From Scytalidium lignicola (lineage: Eukaryota > Ascomycota > Leotiomycetes), in the NCBI GenBank assembly GCA_002812745.2, contig NCSJ02000593.1, positions 1-14,834 on the forward strand: a DNA stretch of 14,834 bases. Direction: 5' to 3'. Positions 1 through 9,618 of the stretch are shown here, one piece after another. Within the stretch, counting starts at the first letter, position 1. Every line of letters starts with the position of its first letter. Under the pieces are notes generated by a model. It made no database searches. It was given only the letters and a program-made list of their open reading frames with translations, and was not told the DNA's origin. The position numbers were made by a program, and so were the translations under genes.

Positions 1-124
1 ATAAGTCTATTATTACTAAGATATTATTATAATCCTTTCTTGTTATTAAGTCTCTTAACTTTAGTAATTTAATAATGAAGTCTTATACTATAGTTTATTA
101 TAATTAAATTAGTATTTTAATAGG

Positions 125-2395
125 TTAAAGTGNTTTTATAAGGNTTTTTACTTTGAGTTTTTCACCTTTTTACAAATATCATATTCTTTAATAACTTCTT
201 TTATTATTTATCTTATTTAGTATAAGTAATAATCCCTCTAGATTTTATAATAAGTTTGTTTAACTTTAAAATGCTTATTTTGTGGTAATGCATGTTGTTC
301 TCTTAAGAATTCTTTTAACAACTTCTTAAGAATGTATAACTTCTTATCCTTATATTATAACTTGTTAATTTATTCTTATTGATCTTCTTTTAACTTATAT
401 TCAATGTCTTTTAAGTTTTCCTTAAATAGTTTACTCTGAATTTTATTAATCTAATTCTTATTAACTATTATTAATATAAACATTAATTGTCCTTGATTAT
501 AAGTGATTCCTTCTTTATTATCTGTTAAGACTACTTATTACAAGTCTAATTCCTCCTTGTCTATATATTCTAGTTTTCAGTTAAGAGTATTTACTTGTCC
601 ATTATCNAGTCNTTTTTAACATGTTAAATCTTAAAATTATATTCTGATAACATTTTCACTTACTTAACTTGTCTTGTGTTTAACTTCTTAAATGTTATGA
701 AGTACTTCAGATTTATATAATCTATTAGTATTTTTATTTATTCTCTTACCCTTATTGTATATATCCTCCATTTTCTTAATATATTTATTATTATTAACAA
801 TTCCTTATTATGAATAAGATAGTTTTGCTTAACTAAGTTAAACTTCCTTGAATAGAAGGCAAGTAGTTTCTAACCCTTTTGCTTGTTTTACTAGTTTAAA
901 ACTATGCTTAAATTGTAATTTAATATGTTTGTTTCAATTTGAACAAGTCTTTTAAGGTTGAAGATTCTAAGACTTTAATCCTCCTTGAAGGCTTTTTTAA
1001 TTACATCAAATGCTTCTTATTGTTCTTTCTTCCATTTATATAGTATATCCTTCTTAATTAACTTAGTTAATAATAACATTATCCTTAAATAATTTCTTAT
1101 AAATTTTCAATAGTAATTTATAAAGCTTAAAAAGCTTTGTAATTCTTTAACTATTCTAAGTTTTGTTCATTCCTTAATAACTTTAGTCTTTTCCTTAGTT
1201 GTTCTAACCTTATTATATGTTATAATATGTCTTAAAAATTATACCTTTGTTTTATAGAATTTACATTTCCTTAGCTTATATTAAAAACTTGCNTTTTTAT
1301 AATACTTTAAGAATAATTTTCACATAGATTCTATATTCCTTTAATGTTTTTAAGAATATTAAGATATTGTCTAAATATACTATTACAAACCTCTTTAAGT
1401 GTTCTTTTCCTTTACATTATAATAAGTATGTTTGTTAATTTAAACAATATAACTAATAGTTTATATAACTTATATTTAGTCCTGATAATAACTTTTTTAT
1501 TTATCCTTTTCCTTTATTCTAATAAGGTTGAATGCTGATTATAAATCCAATTTTATAAAGAACTTAACACCTTTAAGCTTGTTTTTAATAATCTTTATTA
1601 ATAGTAATAGATATCAATCCTTGATTATTCTTGTTTAAAACTTTATAATCCTTGTAAGGCTTGCCTTTTAAGTTATCTAGTTTCTTTGCAAATAACAACA
1701 ATGCTCTTGTTAAAGAGTTTGACTTCTAGTATAATTCTCTTTTAATTATTCTGTTTAACTATTCCTTTATTACTTTATCTTCTGCTATTATAGTTGAGTA
1801 TACTAACTTAAATAATAGTTGAAATCCTTCTTCAAGGTTAATCTTATAATCTTATAATTAATATTTTGATAACATTAAGTCTTTTAGTCTTTCTTTAAAC
1901 AACTTTATCCATTCCTTATACTCTTCAAGAATATGCTTAAGACTTTCATTTTAACTTGATTAATCTGAAATCAAACTGATTCCTATGTCTTTGATTATAA
2001 GCTAACTAGATTCAATCATATGAATAACTTGAAGTTCTTTATTCTTTGTTGTTTTTGTTAATATCTCTTATAGTAAATTCTGTAAAAACTCTATAGTCTC
2101 TTCTTATTAGTCAATCCTTGGATTGCTTCCTTATATCCAAGGTATTCTTAAGATTATCTTAAAGTTCTTAATATAAGTTATATTAAATATTATCTTTTCT
2201 TAATGATTAGCCTTAACCTTCATAATTACTAGTTTAGTTTTTACTTTGACATTTCTTATTATAAGAGAATTATTTACAAGTTTAATCAAATAACTATAAT
2301 CCTTAACTTAAGTATTTATATTTAATTTTACTATTATATCTGATATTATGAAATTTCTTATAACTCTAGAATCTATTAATACTTTAACCTTTTGT
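125..2395 (-). pseudogene. Decayed Gypsy pol: protease, reverse transcriptase, RNase H, integrase zinc finger
   Basis: The protease active-site region reads VKVLIDSRVIRNFI near 2390-2340; the usual DSG/DTG is DSR here, which fits a G-to-A change. Reverse transcriptase is recognisable from a KPYKDYKVLNK-like segment and FIKLDLxSAFNLIRIKE (about 1640-1500) through VYLDNILIFLKTLKE (about 1385-1335), the counterpart of the catalytic YxDDIL box with the second Asp changed to Asn. It continues with ELQSFLSFINYYWKFI and LTKLIKKDILYKWKKEQ, the usual end of RT and start of RNase H. At about 300-125 HALP, KHFKVKQTYYKI, RDYYLY and YDICKK match the integrase HHCC zinc-binding module. Stops occur throughout. 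The integrase catalytic core lies outside the window. Confidence 0.85.
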
Positions 2396-3559
2396 CTAAC
2401 TATTTCAACTTCTAAAAACAATACATTTTTGTTAAGAGTTTTAAGTTTTAATTCTTTGGTTACTCTCTCTTCTACATCATCAGTAGTCTATCCTTAGTTA
2501 TCTACTAAGTTTAATAATCATAATTAACTTCTTCATCACNTTTTCTTCTACTTTATTTTCTGTAATTCTTAAGGCTAATTCTTAGATTTCTTTAACATTT
2601 ACTTTATTAATATTTAGAATTGTTACTTCTACTTCAAGATTTGAAAACTCATCTAATTCCTCTTATACTCTTGCTTAGTAATCTATAATAAATCTTGGTA
2701 TTTATCTAATACTTCTTACTTATAAATTCTCTTTACTTAAGATATTATCATTTATCTTATGCTTGAATACTCAAGTCCTTATTAATAAGTTATATTTCTT
2801 TTAAACTAATTAACTAAAGGTTTTCTTATCTAATATCCATTAATTGAATCTTAACAGATATTCTTATCTACTAATCTTAAGTAATCTTAATATTATTTCT
2901 TATGATTATGGTTTACTTTAAGTAAGTATAATAGTTTTATAACTTCTTTTAATAATTAATATTAAGTTATCTTAATCATAATATAATTCATTAATTATTT
3001 TAGTCTCTTATTAAAAGATCTTGTTGTTACTTCCCTTTAAAAAGTGTATAATTCTCTAATATCTTAGATACTAGATTCTAATCTGGTAATATACTTTTAA
3101 CTAGAGTTATTCTTTAATATCAAGTACTTTTTCAGTAGTATTCTCTTTTAAGTACATCTTAAGGTTCTTGAAAATCCTTATACTAAGTATATCAGTTCAA
3201 GCTTCTTTATAACTTGATAATAATAACTCTTGTCTAAGAATATTCATAACACTTATACTTATAACTGTTATTTGTTTTCCTTTATCCTTATAACTATTAG
3301 TAAAATGCTTAAGAAGTTTACATTTAAAATATAACTTCTTTTCCTTTTAATCTTTTAGCTTTTTAAGGTTAATTCTAAACGAATTCCTTATTCTCTTAAG
3401 TTTTTAATTCTTACTTTTCTAAGGTTTTCCTTTTCTGATTATATTAAGGTTTATAAGATCTTCTTATGGTTATGATTTCTTTGCTTGATTATTATTTCCA
3501 CTTATAAAATAAGATAATCCTTTCTTGTCTAATTTCTTTTTTGTATAATTGATTTTCGA

Positions 3560-4211
3560 TCTTGATATACTGATTGATTAAGGTCTTTAAGTCTAAGATT
3601 AGTACCCTTTAATATAATTTATTATATATCTTATTCTTTAATCCTCTTTTATATTATGTAATAAGAGTCTTCTTATTCTAGTCTATCTTGACTAAATATT
3701 ATCTGAACAAGGTAATATAATCATTAACAATTCTTATTTGCTTAAGATAATAAAGATATTACTTTGTGTTTCTCTCTTCATCAATGTCTTCAAACAACTT
3801 GTTAAGTTCCTTTATATATTTATTATAATTATTAAAGAGTTTTCAAGTTTCCTTATTAGTTAAATTTCCTATATAATTAAAGTAATCATTTAAGAATAGT
3901 TAAAACTAATTTATTATAATTCCTTTAAGGTATAATACTACTTATAATATCCTTTATATATTGTTTATAAGTATTTACTTATTCAACACTAAATATGTTC
4001 TTGTTTATACTAAGTATACTTTAAGCTTATTCTTATTTTCATAAAAGAAGTTTAGTTTAGTTATTCTTACTTCTCCTCTTAATAATCTTTTAACATTACT
4101 TATAATGATTGTTAGTAGTCTAGGTAATAAAGTTAGTAATCTTGATAAAAGTCTTCTTAAAGGTCTTTTAACTACTAATCTAACTAGTAATCTTATTTGT
4201 GTTAAGTTCAT
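3560..4211 (-). pseudogene. Decayed Gypsy gag (capsid) remnant
   Basis: Minus-strand translation across frames and stops gives the typical Gypsy capsid outline. An ATG at 4211 opens a basic N-terminal segment, followed by a KLKVYLV-like stretch and TRTYLVLNK, then LFLNDYF, a KLFNNYNKYIKELNKLF helix and the signature FEDIDEERNTK at about 3810-3763. After that come YLYYLKQ and YKRGLKNKI. These correspond to the fungal Gag pattern of an FLT-x-R start, a W-F-x-P-Y-L region, F-G-D-I-D-E-E-R-T-A and F-Y-x-G-L-K. Stops interrupt nearly every segment, so no protein is made. A zinc knuckle would be expected at lower coordinates, but I could not pick it out. Confidence 0.8.
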
Positions 4212-4370
4212 AGCTTTATTCTTTGAATTAACTTCTTTACTTAAGCTTTTACTTATTAAACTTTCTTTAGAACTTTTTTTTAAAGCNTTTTTTCTAAACT
4301 AATCATTATATCTTTGTCTAATACTTATTCAGGTTTAACATAACTTACTTTTATGTAATAATGTTCAAAA

Positions 4371-4710
4371 TGTTATAAGACTTCTTATAACATGGTTATA
4401 TAAGGTAGGCTAGGTTACTCTTGCAAAGTTTATGTAGAAGTAAGGTATTTATAATTATAGTAAATAAGTATATATAGTAAAGTTGTAACTTAGGTTGAAC
4501 ATAAGGTTCTTAACTAAAGCTTAAGGAATATATTCTTATATAAACAACTTAGTACTCAGTTGTATAGACCAGTATAGACTTGTATAATCATACATCCTTA
4601 TCTGCCTTTATATGCTAAGGCTTATTATATGACTTAATATTCGTTGGTTATAAATACTCTACAGGTTACCCTTTAGTACTTATCAGGTTGTAATAGTAAG
4701 AACTATAACA
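4371..4710 (-). repeat. 5' LTR of the left Gypsy element
   Basis: This 340-bp unit has matched short inverted ends: it starts TGTTATAAGA and ends AACTATAACA on the plus strand. It lies directly upstream, on the minus strand, of the gag remnant, so it is the 5' LTR. Much of it matches the second LTR at 6339-6667, best over 4504-4545 versus 6470-6511. That shared core contains TATATAAG on the minus strand, which could be the LTR promoter TATA element. The gag-proximal end is a perfect inverted repeat, TGTTATAAGA-CT-TCTTATAACA. No target-site duplication can be checked because the other end is outside the window. Confidence 0.8.
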
Positions 4711-5879
4711 ACTTTAATTCTTTTATTATTTTTGTCTTTAAGTAAAAATAATAAGATTCTTTTGAATTTTTCTTATATAATAATACTTATTGATTTTACT
4801 TCTTATACTCATTGTCATTTTACTTTTAAGATGTTGTTAAAATATAATATAGTATAAAAGATTTTAATGTTATCTTTCTTATATACCTTTAAAAATTCAA
4901 TAAACTTAAATTCACATTTATATACAAAGTTATTATACTCNTTTTATTATTTTTCCTGTAAATTACTTTAGTAAAAGTATATATTTACATTTAATATTCT
5001 AGATCATAAGCTATTATAATAATAACTTTAACAATACTTTGTTAATGTATTACTTTTATAGTATANTTTTTTATTAAGGATTCTCCTTATAATAAGATTA
5101 ACGTTTTTATTAAGAAACCCTTTTATAGTAGAATTAGTATCCTTATAAGTATATTATTATATTAGAATAGTCTTTCTTTTCTTTGTTATAATGCTTTAAN
5201 TCTTTTTAATTTAACNTTTTTTANTTTATCTTTGTATTTTGTTCTTTTGTTCATTCATATACTTTAACTTAGNTATTTTCTTGTCAAAGTGCTTTGATAT
5301 AATGTTGTCATTGCTCAAGTAACTTATTTTAAAGAAGTAATAAATTGTCTTTAAGAGTACTTAATTCTTTTAGTTATTACTCTTCTTTAATCAATTCTTT
5401 GATTAAATTACTTAATGATAAGAATATAACTTTTGTACTTATCATTTTTAAACTTATTACTATTACAATACCTTTACTTTAACTAAGCTTAATACTAACT
5501 CTTCTTGTTATCCTTTACTTTATGACTATCTCAAGAAGTATTGTTAAATAGCTTAATCAACTTATCATTATCTTCTAATTATAACAAATTATTACTTGAA
5601 ATAAAAGGAATTAGAATATTATAAAATTAAGTTTAAAGTAAAGATAATGAATTATAATCAAAAAGACAATAGTATTAATAATTAAGCTTATTCTATTCTT
5701 TTAAACTAATTCTTAAAGAATCTAAATCATTATAATTATATAAATTACCCTTATATCTGTTAAGATTTATGTACTCTTAAAGCAAGCCCTTATCTTAGAA
5801 TACTCTGTTCATATGCTTAACACATTATGTATGCCTCTTAAGCTTTATGACTTAAGCTCTAATAGAAAACTTATACTTA

Positions 5880-6190
5880 ACATCTCTCTTTATGTTTACA
5901 CTATTATATATCTCCTTAATAATTACTTAAATTATCAAGATCTAAAAATATATTATATATTTCTTATTATTAAACTTTTACTTTGTTTTAATAAGTTATA
6001 AAATTGTTTAAATACAATTAAAACTAATTAAAAGTTAATTTTATAAGGTTTAGTACTATTTAAAGAACTTTGTCTTCTTCTTTATTAAATTTATCTTTAT
6101 TAAACTTAAAGAAGATTATCATTTATACCTTAAATTATTAAAGTTTAAATTTATCTCTTATAAATAATATTAAAAATAATACTCTTAAAG
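5880..6190 (-). pseudogene. Short decayed Gypsy gag fragment
   Basis: Minus-strand translation across stops reads FKFNKDKFNKEEDKVL, then an IVLNLIK-like segment, LYLNNFIT and EIYNIFLDLDNL. This follows the Gypsy Gag order of an N-A-D-K-F-P-T-E-A-D-K-V segment, the W-F-x-P-Y-L-N-D-F region and the following helix. It sits about 150-450 bp inside the adjacent LTR, as a gag should. Downstream frames lose any resemblance. Stops are frequent and it cannot be expressed. Confidence 0.55.
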
Positions 6191-6338
6191 GTTTTATTTT
6201 TACTTTGTTTAACTTAATATTATTTTATTATTAAGCTTGAACATTTATTATAACTTTACTTTCTTATGTTAACATAGTTTACTAAGTTATACTTACTTCT
6301 TCAAATATAACTTGTATTCAAGTAAATGATATTCAAAA

Positions 6339-6667
6339 TGTTATAAAACCTTTAATCATTAACATATAATGTAAGCTTAGTTATTTTATAAGTTTATTTG
6401 TAAAATAAGTTAACTGGAGTTTTATAAAGAAACAAGTATATTATAAAGTTATAACTTAAGTTAAACATAAAGTTCTTAACTAAAGCTTAAAGAATATATT
6501 CTTATATAAATAATAATAGGTTTAATAAGTCTAATAAGTATAAATTATACCCTTTATACCCTTTATACCTCTTGTATAAGTTATATAACTTAATACTTAT
6601 TGGTTACTAACATCTTATAAGCTGTTATTCTAGTACTTATCAAGTTATAACAGTAAAATCCATAACA
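6339..6667 (-). repeat. LTR of the second Gypsy fragment
   Basis: This roughly 329-bp segment starts TGTTATAAAA and ends TCCATAACA, matching the ends of the 340-bp LTR at 4371-4710. It shares with it the near-identical core GTTCTTAACTAAAGCTTAA followed by AGAATATATTCTTATATAAA. Homology extends about 45 bp inward past both LTRs toward the gag side, consistent with both being 5' LTRs followed by related leader sequence. A short CCCTTTATA repetition occurs within it near 6549-6568. Confidence 0.7.
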
Positions 6668-7393
6668 GTTATATACATATAATATTTATATGCTCTTGTA
6701 AATTAGTCTTAATTAAATAATAAGAGTAAGTAAAACTTTTATAACTTTACTCTTTTACTCTTTAATTGTACAATAATTATAAAATCTTCTTAATCAGGTA
6801 AAAGTTATTACTCTTATAATTAAAAGGTATAATAAGTAATTATATATATTTAAGTACAGTTATAATTATAATAACAAATAGTTTACTTATATAGTAGAAC
6901 TCTTTTATTTTATAACATTTTCAATATTAACTAATTTATTATAGTATAGCTAAATTGATTAATCACTAATTATTAATCATATCCTTAAAAGCATACAAAG
7001 CAAATATAGAACTATTACTAAAGTAGAAGGTAAAGAATATAAAGCTGAATATGAAGGGAATATAAGGCTAATTATATAATCATATAGAGTAGAGAATATG
7101 GACACTTTATATGGTTGCCAAACAGGCTTTAAATAAATGAAGGTATATATAGCTAAAAGATCAACAGCTAGCTAAGGTAGGTCTACTTTTGGTGTAATAT
7201 TAATCTTGTTAGCTTCTTGGAGATCCTTGAAGATTAGAATACTAGTATATTGCCAACTGTTACAATTTCCTATTTTGACATGCAGCAGCCCTTTTGCTGA
7301 TTTCTAGGCTGTCCACAGCTATAGATTCTTCTACGTTCTATACCAATTCTACGGGACCGGGTGGTGCATAATTTCAGGGGTTAGCTACTCTTC
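6668..7393. other. Gene-free transition from AT-rich to normal-GC DNA
   Basis: AT-rich sequence continues to about 7180, then base composition rises to the level of the gene region within about 200 bp. I see no coding frame, LTR end, RNA gene or clear repeat here. It is the 3' flank of the ankyrin gene on the minus strand. Translating past that gene's stop codon gives no further ankyrin repeat. Confidence 0.6.
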
Positions 7394-8501
7394 TCAATTC
7401 TTCCGCAGCAGTATCCGTACCCCCTCCTCGAATCCTACTTTCGCAGCTAGCGCCCTCGTAAATGGTTAGCTACAGCTCCTCTCCATTACATCGAGACCAA
7501 AAGAAAATCTTCGTGCTGATTGACGGCTGACTTACAAAGGCGTGAGACCATCAGAGTTCTCTATCTGCCGGTAGGCTTTATGTTCAATCAGGGCGGCGAG
7601 AACATTCTGATGCTTCCCATGCACTGCCAGATGGAGGGCCGAGTTACCATGTTCGTCGACGGCGTCGAGGTTCGATCCGCTTTGGGCCAGGGCAACAACG
7701 ACGCCAGCATGTCCGTTTTCCGCCGCGAGGAAGAGAGCGGTATTGAGATGGTCCGATTCCGAGTCTTCTGGAGATGATGGGGGATTGCTCCGGGTCGTCT
7801 CGGGGGTGGAATAGCCGGCGCTCAGGAACGAGTCCTTGCCGACCTCGTCCAACAATGACACTGACGTCGAACTGCGCGAGATGGATGAGATGCTGGTACT
7901 CCCACTGTGACGCTGTGGTGCTCCGATTTGTGAGAATGTGGTGTTGAAGGGGTTGGTCGGAAATCCTTGGGTGCTCAGATCGATCGGCCCGGGCTGCTGG
8001 TTGGGCATCTCAGAGAGATTGGGTCCCGAGAAAAAGGAAGTGCCTGGAATAGGTGAATGGCTGAAGGTGGGTGAAGTTGGTCCGGGACTTCGGCACTGTA
8101 TGCTCGACCAGGTGTCTACTGCCGGAATCGCCACTACATTCTGAGATCCTTGATTCGAGACAAAGGGTCCTGAGTACGAGACCTCGCCCGGTTTTGTCGT
8201 CATTGACTCCCGACATGTCTTTTCTTGTTCTTGTTCTTGCTCTTGTTTTTGTTCGGTTTTTCGAGCTTGTTGTTGCTGTTGTTGTTGTCGAGCTGCTCCA
8301 CAGAAACATAAACGTTAACTCCAAGTTGAACACTTGTATTCATACAAAAAGATTGGGCATAAACCCCTTAATTAGAGAGAAGTTAAATGACGTACATCGG
8401 AAACGTCTTTGGGCTTCACGATTCAGCATTCGACGTCGCTCTAGCTGCTGGCGCTCGCTTTGCTCTGGATCAGATCCAGTAGGTTGGGAATTGGATTTCA
8501 T
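7394..8501 (-). CDS. bZIP-basic-region/ankyrin-repeat transcription factor (TOXE/bANK class), three exons
   Basis: Exons 8501-8396, 8292-7536 and 7454-7394 join in frame to 307 codons plus TGA. Intron 1 (103 bp) is GTACGT...CAG; intron 2 (81 bp) is GTAAGT...GAG with branch site GCTAAC. Residues 1-35 end in a Pap1-type bZIP basic region, RRRMLNREAQRRFR, with the N-x-x-A-Q-x-x-F-R signature. Where a leucine zipper would follow there is instead a Gln/Glu-rich run (about 37-59, starting with seven Q). Residues 66-215 are Ser/Pro/Thr-rich and low-complexity. Three ankyrin repeats fill 215-307, with ALFLAAENGH, SALHLAVHGKH and TPLALAAKVGF cores. This layout is that of fungal bANK regulators, of which TOXE of the HC-toxin cluster is the named example; they activate secondary-metabolite genes. 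The protein ends right after the last ankyrin helices and is shorter than my recollection of TOXE (about 440 residues), so C-terminal loss toward the transposon block is possible. The target genes are unknown. Confidence 0.85.
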
Positions 8502-8535
8502 CGCGCACAGATGTGGAAATTGTGTTGTTCTATTC
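8496..8535. repeat. 40-bp direct repeat, copy A (over the bANK start codon)
   Basis: These 40 bases, from six bases into the coding sequence to 34 bases upstream of the ATG, recur at 9619-9658 in the same orientation with 38 of 40 identical. Similarity stops abruptly at 8535/9658. Confidence 0.85.
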
Positions 8536-8553
8536 GGTGAAGGTGTACAGCAT
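8530..8553 (-). promoter_or_regulatory. Possible upstream ORF in the leader of the bANK gene
   Basis: An ATG 52 bases upstream of the chosen start, out of frame with it, opens seven codons and stops at TAG before the main ATG. If transcription starts upstream of 8553, this could reduce translation of the regulator. The transcription start is not known, so its relevance is uncertain. Confidence 0.3.
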
Positions 8554-8567
8554 TAGTTTATCGAGGT

Positions 8568-8637
8568 ATAGGCCCAAAGTTATAGGCCCAAAGTTATAGG
8601 CCCAAAGTTATAGGCCCAAAGTTATAGGCCCAAAGTT
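8568..8637. repeat. 14-bp tandem repeat, five perfect copies
   Basis: The unit ATAGGCCCAAAGTT occurs five times without change, 67 bases upstream of the bANK ATG. The perfect identity of the copies points to recent expansion. Its position in the presumed promoter or leader means it could affect expression, but that is not shown. Confidence 0.95.
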
Positions 8638-8762
8638 ATATTATACTGAGGTGTAGGCAGGGATCGCAAGGCTACCCGTATGTTCTTAATCTATGCTATG
8701 CTGTTGGTTGGTTCTTTACGAAGTATGCTGATAGTTCTTGTTGCATGCCCTAAGTTGTGTTA

Positions 8763-8824
8763 CCAAAGGAGTCCTGTGCATTGCCCGACTTTCGTCGCAT
8801 GCGCTCCTAGTCGGGGGAAGTAAT
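8763..8824 (+). repeat. Left terminal inverted repeat
   Basis: The arm begins CCAAAGGAGTCCTGTGCATT. It matches the reverse complement of 9141-9202 with two differences, both C/T. Confidence 0.9.
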
Positions 8825-9140
8825 ATACTGTAGTAGTCACAAAGCAAATGAGGTCGCTTAATTTTTGTATAGGAAAATTTCAAAATTTAGCAAAATGTAT
8901 GTGAAATGCAGAATAATATTACACGTAAATGTAACTTAATCATTACATATTACTTTAATCATTTTAATTTAAGTTATTTTTAGAATTGTACATTAAAACC
9001 GCTTGACTTTATATTAATATATACATATATATAATAATTAAGTTTGATCTTTATATTAAACAAAAAAGTTCAANTTTTTTATAATTTTCGAACGATTTTC
9101 TCATACAAAATTGAGCGACCACATTCGCTTTACGACCACT

Positions 9141-9202
9141 ATTGCTTCCCCCGACTAGGAGCGCATGCGACGAAAGTCGGACAATGCACAGGACTCCTTT
9201 GG
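9141..9202 (-). repeat. Right terminal inverted repeat
   Basis: The partner arm ends GGACTCCTTTGG on the plus strand. Within each arm CCGACT and AGTCGG can pair, so each arm may itself form a small hairpin. Confidence 0.9.
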
Positions 9203-9618
9203 TGTGGACAAGGTGGTTCCGAGAACTTCAACTCGAGATAACGGAACCATAGAAAATCGCAAAACTTAGAGAAGAGCTGCGTATTACTAGCAGAGAAGCA
9301 CGATACCTTTTCCAGTTCCAAAGAAATTAATTGCACAAGTTCTTGTTGAGTTATTGCAGTGTTGGTGTGATCATTTGTTGTGCAGCGGTGCGGCTTACTC
9401 GCACAAAGGACTCGGACAAAGGACGAACGAATGTTAATCTTAATGGGCACGGCCCACATACACTACTTGCACATTCAAGCACTACTTACCCATTCAAGCT
9501 TTGTACTGCGGAGGTTACCCCGTATGGACTTGCGGAATCTGAATTGCGGCTCGTTCACCGAAAAGACTTCACCATATTGAGCCAAGAGACAAAATGTCCT
9601 CGGATTTCGGGTTTCAGG

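Larger units (their letters stand above)
1..4710 (-). mobile_element. RIP-degraded Ty3/Gypsy LTR retrotransposon, cut by the window start
   Basis: This very AT-rich, almost CpG-free stretch carries the parts of a Gypsy element in order on the minus strand. The 5' LTR is at 4371-4710, a gag remnant at about 4211-3560, a protease motif near 2390-2340, reverse transcriptase at about 1720-1290, RNase H-like sequence below that, and an integrase zinc-binding region at about 300-125. Every reading frame is broken by many TAA/TAG codons, so the element is dead. The 3' part of integrase and the 3' LTR would lie left of position 1. The base pattern (loss of G and C, TpA-rich, no CpG) is what RIP leaves in fungal repeats. 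I saw no convincing primer-binding site next to the LTR; the first bases inside it begin TTTTGAACA on the minus strand. Confidence 0.88.
4711..6667 (-). mobile_element. Second RIP-degraded Gypsy fragment
   Basis: This AT-rich stretch is bounded on its 5' side (minus strand) by an LTR at 6339-6667 related to the LTR at 4371-4710. A gag fragment lies just inside it, so it has the same orientation as the left element. Below about 5880 I recognise no further domain. Positions 4711-5880 are AT-rich, contain six ambiguous bases, and hold nothing I can name. The internal part is far too short for a full element before the next LTR begins. Either the rest is deleted, or the left element inserted into this one. 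The two elements belong to the same or sister families, judged by LTR similarity. Confidence 0.65.
8763..9202. mobile_element. 440-bp foldback/MITE-like element with long terminal inverted repeats
   Basis: The ends 8763-8824 and 9141-9202 are reverse complements at 60 of 62 positions. Weaker inverted similarity continues inward to about 8885 and 9088, with mainly C/T and G/A differences and one gap of about 7 bp. The centre (about 8886-9087) is AT-rich, has no coding frame and contains one ambiguous base. The left end is preceded by TA and the right end followed by TG, so a TA target-site duplication of the Tc1/mariner kind with one later change is possible. With no transposase it would be a non-autonomous element. 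Only one copy is seen here, so mobility is inferred from structure alone. Confidence 0.7.

Noticed and set aside
4105..4302. Plus-strand 65-codon frame in the AT-rich block
   Set aside because: Leucine-rich low-complexity translation opposite the gag remnant; the minus strand carries the recognisable signal.
5813..6001. Plus-strand 62-codon frame
   Set aside because: Lies opposite the gag fragment of the second Gypsy element, AT-driven composition, no motif.
1..6670. Mitochondrial DNA as the source of the AT-rich block
   Set aside because: Recognisable Gypsy gag/pol domains, LTR ends and direct linkage to intron-bearing nuclear genes explain it better.
7520..7777. Plus-strand 85-codon frame opposite the ankyrin exon
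   Set aside because: It is the complement of bANK exon 2, whose protein is recognisable.
7873..7882. Second exact tox-box match (reverse strand)
   Set aside because: Inside bANK exon 2; most likely coincidence of coding sequence.
8071..8556. Plus-strand 161-codon frame
   Set aside because: Shadow of bANK exons 1-2 and intron 1 on the opposite strand; low-complexity translation from the CAA/CAG repeats.
9139..9459. 106-codon minus-strand open frame
   Set aside because: No recognisable domain, starts without supporting signals and reads through the inverted-repeat arm; most likely chance.
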